From Clostridiales bacterium UBA6330 (lineage in GTDB: Bacteria; Bacillota; Clostridia; Oscillospirales; CAG-272): a stretch of DNA of 27,928 nucleotides. Below the pieces are notes generated by a model that was not told where the DNA came from, searched no databases, and was given only the letters and a program-made list of their open reading frames with translations. This document shows, one piece after another, positions 7,409-15,140 of this stretch. Position 1 is the stretch's first letter. Every line of letters begins with the position of its first letter. The position numbers and the translations under genes are program-made. Location of the stretch: positions 1 to 27,928 of the forward strand of contig DJSQ01000234.1 in NCBI GenBank assembly GCA_002438075.1, given 5' to 3'.

Positions 7409-9184
7409 ATGACGGCAGACAGAAAAGAGCGAATCGGAAAGGGGCTGTTCGCGTCGGCGGCAGTCCTCTGCGTGGGGGCGGTGCTTGCAATCTTTGTGTT
7501 TCTGATTGCGCGGAGCATTCCCGCCTTCGGAAAAATCGGAGTCGGGAATCTGCTGTTCGGTCGGAATTGGTCGCCCGACCGTCTGGATACCTACGATGCG
7601 CCGCTTTCGGGGAGCTATGGGCTTCTGACCATGCTGGTCGGGACCCTTGCGGCAACCGTCGGCGCGATGGCGGTTGGGGGGCTGATTGGCTTTTTCACTG
7701 CGGTGTTCCTCGTTTTTTGGTGCCCGAAGCGGTTGCGCGGACCGCTCGGGACGGTGATTGACCTGCTGGCGGGCATTCCCTCGGTGGTTTACGGCTTCTT
7801 CGGGATTGCGTTCCTGCTCCCGATTCTGTCCGAAATCGCACCGAACAACGGGAGCGGACTGCTGGCGGTGTCGCTGATTCTCGGAATGATGGTCCTGCCG
7901 ACCGTGGTCTCTCTTTCCCGCGTTGCGCTGGAGGCGGTCCCGAGGTCCTACTATGAAGGCTCGGTAGCACTCGGGGCAACGCACGCGGAGACGGTGTTCC
8001 GCGTGATGGTCCCTGCGGCAAGGTCGGGAATTCTCACATCGCTGGTCCTCGGAACAGGGCGCGCGATGGGGGAAACGATGGCGGTTGTGATGGTTGCGGG
8101 CAACGCGGCGGCATTCCCGCGCGGGCTGTTCTCCTCCTTCCGCGTGCTGACCGCAAACATCGTCATGGAGATGGGCTATGCGGGCGAGGTGCAGGAGGGC
8201 GCACTGATTGCAACCGGTGCGGTCCTGCTGGTTCTGGTGCTCGCGGTTGACCTGTTGTTCGGTGCGGTCTCGGAGAAAACGCTCCGCAGGCTGAGCGCAA
8301 ACGGAAAAAACACGCGGCGGGTGCAGTTGCCCCTGCGGTTGTCTCCCAAACTCGGTCGGGGACTTGCAATCGGCGCAGGCTGTCTGACTGCCCTGACGCT
8401 TCTGCTGATTCTCGGCTTCATTGCGGCAAAGGGGTTGCCCGTGCTGGTGCGGGACCCATCGATTCTGTACGGTCCGTTCGTTTTCGGAAGCAATGATATC
8501 ACGATTCTGCCCGCGCTTGTGACCACCCTGTGGGCGGTTGCAATCAGCCTTGCATTGGCGGTTCCCGTGGGGGTTATGACGGCGATTTACCTGCATGAAT
8601 ATGCGGGGCGCGGAAGCCTTGCGGTCCGCATCATCCGCGGTGCAATCGACCTGCTGGCGGGTGTGCCGTCGATTGTGTACGGGCTGTTCGGCATGATGAC
8701 CTTTGTTCCGCTGTTCGGCGGCTCGGGCAGTATTCTCGCGGGGTCTCTGACCGTTGCCATGATGCTGTTGCCGACCGTTGTGCGCACAACGGAGGAAAGC
8801 CTGCGGACGGTTCCCGACAGCCTGCGTGAGGGAAGCCTCGCGCTCGGGGCGGGAAAGCTGCGGACGGTTTGCCGCGTGGTCCTGCCCTCGGCACTCCCGG
8901 GAATCCTCTCGGCGGTGATTCTGTCGATGGGGCGGGTCATCGGGGAATCGGCACCCTTCCTGTATACGATGGGCTCGGTCATCAAGGCGGTTCCGCACGG
9001 ACCGCGTGACAGCGGCGCATCGCTTGCGGTGGCGCTGTATCAGCTCTCGGGCGAGGGCTGGTATCTTGACGAGGCATACGCAACGGCGGTGGTGCTGGTT
9101 GCGTTGGTATTGATATTGAATCTTGCGGCGCGGAAATGCGCGGCGGGGCTTGCGAGAAAGCAAAGAGGGGAAACCTATGGTTGA
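7409..9184 (+). CDS. Fused phosphate ABC transporter permease PstC-PstA
   Basis: This 591-aa membrane protein contains two complete permease units in one chain; ordinary PstC and PstA are about 300 residues each. The first half (about 1-285) has PstC-like order, with a long loop after the first membrane helix and an EAA-type cytoplasmic loop at about 170-210 (E-A-V-P...G-A-T-H-A-E-T-V...P-A-A-R-S-G-I). A basic linker at about 287-318 leads into the PstA half, whose EAA-type loop is at about 460-500 (R-T-V-P...E-G-S-L-A-L-G-A...P-S-A-L-P-G-I). The two EAA loops would dock onto a PstB dimer. No frameshift or stop separates the halves. The gene starts 7 nt after pstS behind a weak AAAAGG site and overlaps the pstB start by 8 bases, indicating one operon. 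Confidence 0.92.
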   Translation: MTADRKERIGKGLFASAAVLCVGAVLAIFVFLIARSIPAFGKIGVGNLLFGRNWSPDRLDTYDAPLSGSYGLLTMLVGTLAATVGAMAVGGLIGFFTAVFLVFWCPKRLRGPLGTVIDLLAGIPSVVYGFFGIAFLLPILSEIAPNNGSGLLAVSLILGMMVLPTVVSLSRVALEAVPRSYYEGSVALGATHAETVFRVMVPAARSGILTSLVLGTGRAMGETMAVVMVAGNAAAFPRGLFSSFRVLTANIVMEMGYAGEVQEGALIATGAVLLVLVLAVDLLFGAVSEKTLRRLSANGKNTRRVQLPLRLSPKLGRGLAIGAGCLTALTLLLILGFIAAKGLPVLVRDPSILYGPFVFGSNDITILPALVTTLWAVAISLALAVPVGVMTAIYLHEYAGRGSLAVRIIRGAIDLLAGVPSIVYGLFGMMTFVPLFGGSGSILAGSLTVAMMLLPTVVRTTEESLRTVPDSLREGSLALGAGKLRTVCRVVLPSALPGILSAVILSMGRVIGESAPFLYTMGSVIKAVPHGPRDSGASLAVALYQLSGEGWYLDEAYATAVVLVALVLILNLAARKCAAGLARKQRGETYG

Positions 9185-9992
9185 GGCAAAGTGGCTTGTG
9201 CGAAAAAAGGAAACGGTTCGGGAGACGGCGGAAACCGTGGTCGGACAGGATATTTCGGTGACGGGTGCGAATCTGTGGTACGGGAGCCTTCAGGCGCTCC
9301 GAGATGTACACATCGAGATTCCCGAGCGGAGCATCACGGCGCTGATCGGACCGTCGGGGTGCGGCAAATCGACCTTTCTGCGGTGCCTGAACCGCATGAA
9401 CGACCTGATTTCGGGCTGTCGGGTAGAGGGGCGGTTTCTGGTCGGCGGGACCGATATTTACGGGCGGGTCGATCTGAACGCCCTGCGCCGTCGGGTCGGA
9501 ATGGTGTTCCAGAAGCCGAACCCGTTTCCGATGAGCATTTACGACAACATTGCCTACGGACCGCGAACCGTCGGAATCCGTCGGCGGGCGGAGCTGGATG
9601 AACTTGTGGAGACCTCTCTGCGCGCGGCGGCGATGTGGGAGGAAACGCGTGACCGCCTCGGAAAATCGGCGCTCGGGCTGTCGGGCGGGCAACAGCAGAG
9701 GCTCTGCATTGCGCGGGCGCTGGCGGTCAAGCCACAGATTCTGTTGATGGATGAGCCGACAGCTGCGCTGGACCCGATTTCCACTGGAAAGATTGAGGAA
9801 TTGTGTCGGGAGCTGAAGAAAACCACTACGTTGGTGATGGTGACGCACAATATGCAGCAGGCAATGCGCATCTCGGACTACACGGGCTTCTTCCTGTTGG
9901 GAGAGCTGATTGAAACGGGAACAACGGAGCAGATTTTCCATGCTCCCGCCGACCCGAGGACCGAGCGGTATGTAACGGGCAGCTTCGGCTGA
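9177..9992 (+). CDS. pstB: Phosphate ABC transporter ATP-binding protein PstB
   Basis: The 271-aa ATPase powers phosphate import by the PstCA fusion. Motifs are complete: Walker A GPSGCGKST (about 57-65), Q-loop in VFQKPNPFPMSIYDNIAYG, signature LSGGQQQRL (about 167), Walker B ILLMDEPTAALD (about 188) and H-loop VTHNMQQA (about 221). The FQKPNPFPMSIYDN segment is characteristic of PstB. The start is the ATG at 9177, preceded by AGAGGGG; an upstream frame extension to 9123 would run deep into the permease and lacks a ribosome binding site. A short N-terminal extension of about 25 residues precedes the first core strand. No phoU follows, although phoU is the usual next gene. Confidence 0.95.
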   Translation: MVEAKWLVRKKETVRETAETVVGQDISVTGANLWYGSLQALRDVHIEIPERSITALIGPSGCGKSTFLRCLNRMNDLISGCRVEGRFLVGGTDIYGRVDLNALRRRVGMVFQKPNPFPMSIYDNIAYGPRTVGIRRRAELDELVETSLRAAAMWEETRDRLGKSALGLSGGQQQRLCIARALAVKPQILLMDEPTAALDPISTGKIEELCRELKKTTTLVMVTHNMQQAMRISDYTGFFLLGELIETGTTEQIFHAPADPRTERYVTGSFG

Positions 9993-10000
9993 AAAAACTC

Positions 10001-10029
10001 TTGCAAATTCGTCCGAGATATGCTATAAT
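10001..10029 (+). promoter_or_regulatory. Promoter of the PhoP/PhoR-type two-component pair
   Basis: TTGCAA (10001-10006) and TATAAT (10024-10029) are 17 nt apart, and TGC precedes the -10 to make it extended. Transcription would start near 10036, before the ribosome binding site at about 10050. No TTTACA repeats are seen here, so the pair can be expressed independently of the pst genes. Confidence 0.7.
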
Positions 10030-10062
10030 AACAATAGAATGATGCGAGCGGGGAGAGACGGA

Positions 10063-10737
10063 ATGAATAAGAAAATGATTTATGCGGTTGAGGATGATGA
10101 AGGAATCGGCGAGGTCTATCGCGGTGCCTTTGAGGAGGACTACGACATTCGGCTGTTCGAGGACGGTCCCTCCTTTCTGGAGGCGTTCCGTGCGGGGAAG
10201 CCCGACATTGTGATTCTTGATATCATGCTTCCCGATATGGACGGCTACACGGTCCTCTCGGAAATCCGAAAGCTGGACGAGCGGATTCCCGTTATCATCG
10301 TCAGCGCAAAGTCGGACGAAATCAGCTTTGTCAAGGGGTTGAACAAGGGGGCGGACGATTACATCGCAAAGCCGTTTTCCATTCTGGAGCTGATGGCGCG
10401 GGTCAAAACCAACCTGCGGCGTGCCAACCTGTATGTTTCCGCCTCGGGCGGGTTTACGGTGGACCGCAACACCTACCGTGCGTTTTACAACGGAAAGGAC
10501 CTCGGGCTGACGCTCAAGGAATACAAGCTGCTCGCGCTCCTGCTCGGGCAGACGGGCGTAACCGTGGAGCGGGAAACGCTGTTCCGCTCGGTCTGGGGTG
10601 AGGATTATGTGGGAGAAACCCGCACGCTGGATATGCACATTGCAACCCTGCGGGAGAAAATCAAGGAGGCGGGCGGCTATGATGCCATTGTGACGGTGAG
10701 AGGCATCGGCTACCGTTTTGAGACGAAAGCGGAATGA
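10063..10737 (+). CDS. PhoP/PhoB-type response regulator (OmpR family)
   Basis: The 224-aa protein has a receiver domain (about 1-118) with the acidic pocket at E10-D11-D12, phospho-acceptor Asp53 in VILDIMLPD, and the conserved Lys in YIAKPF (about 102). A winged-helix DNA-binding domain (about 130-222) ends in the hallmark TVRGIGYRF. The start is the ATG at 10063, behind GGGGAGAG; the in-frame ATG at 10039 has no such site. Its stop overlaps the kinase start (ATGA). Position directly after pstSCAB makes phosphate control the likely role, and the PhoP-box-like site before pstS is the natural target, but OmpR-family regulators cannot be assigned by sequence alone. Confidence 0.88.
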   Translation: MNKKMIYAVEDDEGIGEVYRGAFEEDYDIRLFEDGPSFLEAFRAGKPDIVILDIMLPDMDGYTVLSEIRKLDERIPVIIVSAKSDEISFVKGLNKGADDYIAKPFSILELMARVKTNLRRANLYVSASGGFTVDRNTYRAFYNGKDLGLTLKEYKLLALLLGQTGVTVERETLFRSVWGEDYVGETRTLDMHIATLREKIKEAGGYDAIVTVRGIGYRFETKAE

Positions 10738-12422
10738 GAAAACGCATTTTTATCCGAATTCTGCTCCTGTCGCTGTTCTGCGTGGTCACGGTATTCGGCG
10801 CAGGCGCGGTCGCGGTGCGAAAAAGCAGTGCGGACGCGGTACGGGAGCGGCTGCGGGCGGAGGTCGGTCTGCTGGCAACGCTGCTGCGGGACGATGACAG
10901 CCTTGATGCGATAAAGGCTTACGAAACGGACGAAGCCCTGCGCGTTACAGTATTCCGCGAGGACGGAACGGTGCTTTGCGACAGCGGTCCCTCGGATGCG
11001 GGGGAGCAATTTGACGCGTGCGCCGAGATTACTGCGGCGCTGGCGGGTAAGCCGACCCTTGCGGAGCGGTATTCGCAAGCCGCGGGCGCACAGATGCTTT
11101 GCTATGCGGAGGTAACGGAAACGGCGGGCGGCGAGCGCGTGGTGCTTCGGGTTATGACCCCGAATCGGGAGCGCGCCGCATTTTTCCGCGTGGCGGTCCC
11201 GTTTCTGATTGTGGCGGTGTTGGTGTCGCTGGCGCTGTCGGCGGTCTTTGCGGGCAGAATGTCAAAGGGCTTTTCCGAACGCATTGAGGGCGTTGCGGAA
11301 AGTCTGCGGGCTTTGGAGAACGGCGAATACAAGCCGATTGTTCCCGACCGTCGCGAGCCCGAATACGATGCGGTAATCTGGGAAATCAACGAGCTGAACA
11401 AAAAGACCTACGCCATGATGGAGGCGCAGGTTGCTGAGCGCGAGAAGCTGGCAACGGTGCTGGACATCGTTGCGCAGGGCATTGTCGCGCTGGATTCGGC
11501 ATTCCGTGTGGTGTTTGCAAACCGCAGTGCGCTGAAGCTGTTCGGCGGGGACGAAAAAAACGTTGGAATGGGGCTGTTCGGCTTGCTGCGGGACGATGTG
11601 CTTTGCCGCCGCATCAACGAGTATGCGGGCGGCGGGAGCTTTGAATACCGCTACGGCGAGCGCCAGCTGGTGGTCACCCTGCGCGCCATTACCGACCATG
11701 CACTGGCGCGGGAGATTGCGCAGATTGTGATTGTGACCGATGTCACCGATGCGCGGGACATTGCGAAGGAGAAAAGCGATTTCTTTGCCAATGCCTCCCA
11801 CGAGCTGAAAACGCCGATTACCGTCACCTTGGGGCTTTCCGAGCTGATTCTGGCAAAGGACGGTGTGGACGAGAGCGTCCGCGCACAGGTGGAGCGGATT
11901 CACAAGGAAGCCTCGCGGATGTCCGAGCTGATAACCGATATGCTCCGCCTCTCGCGTCTGGAGCAGCACGGCGAGGTGAAGCGGGAGCCCGTCAACCTGC
12001 GCGCGATTGCGGACGAGGTCATCGCGGAGCTGAACCCGCGCATTGCCGAAAAGGGACTGACCGTGACCGTCTCGGGCGAAGGGACTGTTCAGGCGGCGCC
12101 CGAGCGGATGTACGAGCTTTTGACCAACCTTTGCTCCAACGCGGTGAACTACAACGTGGACGGCGGGCGCCTGGAGGTTGCAATCACGGAGCAGGACGGG
12201 CACACGGTGCTGGCGGTCCGCGATACGGGAATCGGAATCCCGAAGGAGCATATTTCCCGTGTTTGTGAGCGCTTCTACCGCGTGGATAAGTCGCGTTCCA
12301 AGAAAACAGGCGGAACGGGTCTGGGACTTGCCATCGTCAAGCATATCTGCGTCCTCTACGGCGCGGAGCTGAAGATTGAAAGCACTGTCGGACAAGGAAC
12401 CGTGGTGACGGTGACGTTTTGA
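10734..12422 (+). CDS. PhoR-type membrane sensor histidine kinase
   Basis: The 562-aa kinase has a first membrane helix at about 3-27, an extracellular segment of roughly 115 residues, and a second helix at about 143-168. A HAMP-like linker follows, then a PAS domain (about 237-330, with GIVALDSAFRVVFANRSAL). Next are a HisKA domain with phospho-acceptor His near 355 in ASHELKTPI and an ATPase domain with N box NLCSNAVNYN (about 465), G1 DTGIGIP (about 497) and G2 GTGLGLAI (about 528). This TM-loop-TM-HAMP-PAS-HisKA plan is that of PhoR/WalK kinases. It overlaps the regulator gene by four bases. Its partner is surely that regulator; the phosphate signal is inferred from the adjacent pst genes. 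In characterised systems PhoU links Pst to the kinase, but none is encoded here. Confidence 0.88.
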   Translation: MRKRIFIRILLLSLFCVVTVFGAGAVAVRKSSADAVRERLRAEVGLLATLLRDDDSLDAIKAYETDEALRVTVFREDGTVLCDSGPSDAGEQFDACAEITAALAGKPTLAERYSQAAGAQMLCYAEVTETAGGERVVLRVMTPNRERAAFFRVAVPFLIVAVLVSLALSAVFAGRMSKGFSERIEGVAESLRALENGEYKPIVPDRREPEYDAVIWEINELNKKTYAMMEAQVAEREKLATVLDIVAQGIVALDSAFRVVFANRSALKLFGGDEKNVGMGLFGLLRDDVLCRRINEYAGGGSFEYRYGERQLVVTLRAITDHALAREIAQIVIVTDVTDARDIAKEKSDFFANASHELKTPITVTLGLSELILAKDGVDESVRAQVERIHKEASRMSELITDMLRLSRLEQHGEVKREPVNLRAIADEVIAELNPRIAEKGLTVTVSGEGTVQAAPERMYELLTNLCSNAVNYNVDGGRLEVAITEQDGHTVLAVRDTGIGIPKEHISRVCERFYRVDKSRSKKTGGTGLGLAIVKHICVLYGAELKIESTVGQGTVVTVTF

Positions 12423-12427
12423 AAACA

Positions 12428-12461
12428 GGAAGGACCTCGGGGCAAGCTCCGAGGTCCTTCC
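12428..12461. terminator. Bidirectional terminator between the kinase gene and ylbJ
   Basis: A perfect 13-bp inverted repeat (12428-12440 with 12449-12461) encloses an 8-nt loop between two convergent genes. The U tract is weak on the plus side (TTCC) and slightly better on the minus side (TGTTTT). Confidence 0.7.
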
Positions 12462-12469
12462 TTCCAATA

Positions 12470-13591
12470 TCAAGCGCCGCGATGCGCTTTTTTTCGTATA
12501 AAGAGCAAGGGAAGCGAGAGCAGGAAGAGGACCGTGACCGCAGGCGCCGCAGGGATGAGGGCGAAGGCTTCGGCGGATTGTGCGGGTGGGGTGGCGAGTG
12601 ACGGGAAGCAGCGCAGGACGAGCAGAAAGCCCGCAACGGTCAGGGCTCCGTGCAGGAGCTTGCAGAGAAAGTAGCGCCGCATCCGAAAGCCGCGACCGTC
12701 GCAGACCGACAGGACCTGACAGTGCACCGAAAGCCCCGACCAGCCTACCGCAAATGCGGTCAGCACGGCAGAGAGGTACGGCGCTTCCAATGCGGACGCT
12801 ACCGAAACGCCGCCCGACAGCTCGAACACGCAGAACACGGCGGCGCGGACGGCTTCGGGGAGCCGCAGACGGTCGGCAAGCACGGTCAGGGTTCCGCAGA
12901 ATGCCGAGAAAAAGACCACATAGGCGCAGACGGTCAGCATTCCCGTCAGTGCGGAGCGGATGGCATCGGTAAAGAATTGCGCGCCGCTTTTCTGCGCGGC
13001 GGTGAAGGCGGGCTTTGCGGGGCTTGTGGGGGAGTCCCCTTTTTTCGGCATCCGACCGAGCAGAATGCCGATGAGGAGCGCGGAAAAAAGCGTGACCGTG
13101 AGCAGAGCGGAGCCGTAGCGTCGGTTCCCGTGAAGCGAAACGCCGACCGCGTTCAGGAGAAATGCCGAGGACGGATTGGTGGAGGCGCAGATGACGCGCT
13201 CCGCCTCGTCTCGGGTCAGCTTTCCCGCATCGTAGGCGCTGACCGCCGCCCGTGCGCCGACGGGAAAGCCGCAGAACATTCCGAGCAGGATGGCACAGCA
13301 GCCGTCGGGCGGCAGGCGGAACAGTCGCGCGAGCGGTCCCGAGAGCGGGCGGAGCAAAAGCCGACCGATTCCGCCCGAGACAATCAGCTCCGAGAGGACC
13401 AGAAACGGAAAGAGCGAGGGAATCACGGTCACCGCGCAAAGGCGCAGACCCGAGGTGATGTATTCGATGGCAACGTCGGGGTTGCGCAGAATCAGAAAGA
13501 GGCAGAACAGGGCAAAGAAGCCGAAGCAGAGCTGTCCCGGGGTGCGCTCCCGCAGGGGTCCCGTATGCGAATGAACCGTTGCGTCAGTCAT
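12470..13591 (-). CDS. ylbJ: Sporulation integral membrane protein YlbJ
   Basis: The 373-aa polytopic membrane protein has around eight hydrophobic segments. It carries features of the YlbJ/nucleoside-recognition (Gate) family: an early TVIPSLFPFLVLSELIV helix, the G-F-P-V-G-A motif followed by a basic loop, ICASTNPSSAFLLNAVG, and a late GWSGLSVHCQV helix. In Bacillus, ylbJ is expressed in the mother cell under sigma-E and is needed for normal spore formation. The ATG at 13591 is preceded by GGGAGG; the longer frame to 13711 would run across the divergent promoter region and lacks a ribosome binding site. It is transcribed divergently from yqfC, so sporulation genes lie on both sides of the 88-bp gap. 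Confidence 0.85.
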   Translation of the reverse strand: MTDATVHSHTGPLRERTPGQLCFGFFALFCLFLILRNPDVAIEYITSGLRLCAVTVIPSLFPFLVLSELIVSGGIGRLLLRPLSGPLARLFRLPPDGCCAILLGMFCGFPVGARAAVSAYDAGKLTRDEAERVICASTNPSSAFLLNAVGVSLHGNRRYGSALLTVTLFSALLIGILLGRMPKKGDSPTSPAKPAFTAAQKSGAQFFTDAIRSALTGMLTVCAYVVFFSAFCGTLTVLADRLRLPEAVRAAVFCVFELSGGVSVASALEAPYLSAVLTAFAVGWSGLSVHCQVLSVCDGRGFRMRRYFLCKLLHGALTVAGFLLVLRCFPSLATPPAQSAEAFALIPAAPAVTVLFLLSLPLLFIRKKAHRGA

Positions 13592-13621
13592 GGTTGCGTC
13601 CTCCCACGCATAAAATAGAAT

Positions 13622-13639
13622 GCTATACAGGCTATACAG
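13622..13639. repeat. Tandem 9-bp direct repeat between ylbJ and yqfC
   Basis: GCTATACAG occurs twice back to back (13622-13630 and 13631-13639) in the divergent intergenic region. It overlaps the proposed sigma-E-like -10 elements on both strands. It may be a regulator site or simply the paired promoter elements. Confidence 0.6.
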
Positions 13640-13664
13640 TATGTGACGCATCGGAAATTTATGC
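13636..13664 (-). promoter_or_regulatory. Candidate sigma-E-type promoter of ylbJ
   Basis: On the minus strand GCATAAA (13664-13658) and CATACTGT (13643-13636) are 14 nt apart. Bacillus sigma-E promoters follow KMATATT, 13-14 nt, CATACAHT; matches are five of seven and six of eight. The implied start lies about 38 nt before the ylbJ ATG. On the plus strand TATACAGT (13633-13640) could be the -10 for yqfC, but its -35 is poor. Confidence 0.4.
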
Positions 13665-13679
13665 GGCGGGAGGTTCGGA

Positions 13680-13958
13680 ATGGCAAAAGAGAAAAAGAAG
13701 GCGCGGGGCACGGGGGAATTGCGGAGCGTGTTTCCGTATCACGAAAGCGTGACGGTCTGGGGGCGGGAGCGCGTGACGGCGCAGGGGTGCCGCAGAATTC
13801 TGACCTACACGGCAACCTGCATCCGCCTGAAGCGGCGGCACGCGGTGCTGGCGGTCAGGGGCAGGGACCTTGTGTGCGTCTCCTTCTCCTGCGGCTGTGT
13901 GACCCTGACGGGGACGATTCTGTCGGTCAGCTTTGAGGACGAGGAGGTGCGCGAATGA
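13680..13958 (+). CDS. yqfC: YabP/YqfC-family sporulation protein
   Basis: The 92-aa product is a typical length for YqfC. It begins with a lysine-rich stretch, then the family's all-beta core, including a strand with Y-x-x-x-x-I-R-L-K and a final LTGTILSVSFED strand that matches the usual ending I-x-G-x-I-x-S-I-x-F. The ATG follows GGGAGG (13668-13673) by 6 nt. Its stop overlaps the yqfD start as ATGA, the pairing seen in Bacillus and Clostridia. In Bacillus the yqfC-yqfD pair belongs to the sigma-E mother-cell regulon; the biochemical role is unknown. A few candidate -10 elements lie in the short gap upstream. Confidence 0.85.
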   Translation: MAKEKKKARGTGELRSVFPYHESVTVWGRERVTAQGCRRILTYTATCIRLKRRHAVLAVRGRDLVCVSFSCGCVTLTGTILSVSFEDEEVRE

Positions 13959-15121
13959 ATCCGATTCTGTTCCTTGCGGGCTATGCGGAGCTTTCCGCCG
14001 ATGCCGCGAACGCCGCGCCGCTCATGGATGCGCTCCTGCGGGAGGACCTGCCCTTTTCCCGCTTGGTTGCCTGTGCGGACGGCGGCATTCGGCTGACCTG
14101 CTCCGCGCGGGCGGCAAAACGGCTGGCGGGGGCACTTCCCGTCACCGTTCTGCGGCGGGGCGGGTTGCCCTCGCTTCTGCTTCGGCTTTTGCGCCGCCCC
14201 GGGCTGGTTGTGGGCGGTTTGCTTGCGCTCGGACTGCTGTTGGTTTCGCGGCTGTTCGTCTGGGACGTGCGGGTGACGGGGAACCGCACGATGAGCGCGG
14301 CGGAGGTGGTGGAGGAGCTGAAGAACAACGGCTTTGGTGTGGGGAGCTATCTGCCCGATTTCTCGGCGGGCGAGGTGGAGAACCGCGTTCTGCTGACCTC
14401 CGATCGCCTTGCGTGGATATCGGTCCGAATGCAGGGAACGGTTGCCGAGGTGCAGGTCATGGAGCGCGACGCAAAGCCCGACGGCACGGGAGCCACGCGT
14501 CCCGCCGATTTGGTGGCGCGGGTAGACGGGCAGATTGAGCTTCTGGAGCTGTACCGCGGAAATCCCGTGGTCCGCGCGGGTCAGGCGGTGCGGCGCGGGG
14601 AGCTTTTGGTCAGCGGAATCTTCGAGCATGAGAACATCGGGTGCAGATTTACCCGCGCGGCGGGGAAGGTTCTGGCGCGCACCGAGCACACGCTGACCGT
14701 TGAGATTCCGTTCTCCGATACCGAAAAGGTCTGTTACGCCACGGAAAAAGGGGATGTTTGGCTGAATTTTTTCGCTTTTACGGGAAAAATTTCAGAAAAC
14801 ACTGGAAATGGGAGTGCCGATTGTGATATAATAGAAACGGTAACACATCCCAACCTGTGGTTCCTGCAAAACCTGCCCTTCTCCCTGCGCCGCGAAACGC
14901 GCAGGCTCTGGCGGGAGGAAACGGTGACAAGACCCCCCGAGGAGGCAACGAGACTGGCGTATGACCGCTTGGAGGCGGACCTGCGGCGGCTCTCGGAGAA
15001 TGCACAGCTGCTCTCCTGCAAGACCGAACTGGTCCTGACGGACGAGGGGGTTCTGCTGGAATGCACGGTGTCCTGCATTGAGGACATTGCCGAGCAGGTT
15101 GAATTCGATGTGACCGACTAA
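13955..15121 (+). CDS. yqfD: Sporulation protein YqfD
   Basis: The 388-aa protein has the YqfD layout. A short N-terminal cytoplasmic domain (about 1-72) is followed by one hydrophobic helix at about 78-98 (GLVVGGLLALGLLLVSRLF). A large domain then begins with WDVRVTGNRTMSAAEVVEEL, resembling POTRA/FtsQ-type modules. In Bacillus it is made in the mother cell under sigma-E. Its start overlaps yqfC by four bases. An AT-rich island at 14756-14840 encodes about 28 residues (FFAFTGKISEN...) and contains a perfect extended -10. This stretch is compositionally unlike the rest of the gene. Confidence 0.88.
   Translation: MNPILFLAGYAELSADAANAAPLMDALLREDLPFSRLVACADGGIRLTCSARAAKRLAGALPVTVLRRGGLPSLLLRLLRRPGLVVGGLLALGLLLVSRLFVWDVRVTGNRTMSAAEVVEELKNNGFGVGSYLPDFSAGEVENRVLLTSDRLAWISVRMQGTVAEVQVMERDAKPDGTGATRPADLVARVDGQIELLELYRGNPVVRAGQAVRRGELLVSGIFEHENIGCRFTRAAGKVLARTEHTLTVEIPFSDTEKVCYATEKGDVWLNFFAFTGKISENTGNGSADCDIIETVTHPNLWFLQNLPFSLRRETRRLWREETVTRPPEEATRLAYDRLEADLRRLSENAQLLSCKTELVLTDEGVLLECTVSCIEDIAEQVEFDVTD
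14803..14832 (+). promoter_or_regulatory. Possible internal promoter inside yqfD
   Basis: TGATATAAT at 14824-14832 is an extended -10 within the yqfD coding region. The best -35 is TGGAAA (14803-14808), four of six bases, with an 18-nt spacer. It lies about 300 nt before phoH and could give vegetative expression of phoH, ybeY, era and recO apart from the sporulation genes. A chance match in an AT-rich patch is possible. Confidence 0.3.
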
Positions 15122-15140
15122 TCGCACGGAGAGGAGCCAA

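Noticed and set aside
7382..9163. A 593-codon open frame on the minus strand opposite the PstCA gene
   Set aside because: It mirrors a GC-rich coding gene, is dominated by Arg, Gln and His, lacks any recognisable domain and has no ribosome binding site. The plus-strand gene is unambiguous.
9981..9992. Short CAGC-TTCG-GCTG hairpin at the end of pstB as a terminator
   Set aside because: The stem is only 4 bp and is followed by A rather than T on the coding strand.
11262..13439. A 725-codon minus-strand frame spanning the kinase gene and part of ylbJ
   Set aside because: It crosses a clear terminator and two well-supported genes in other frames; composition is typical of an antisense shadow.
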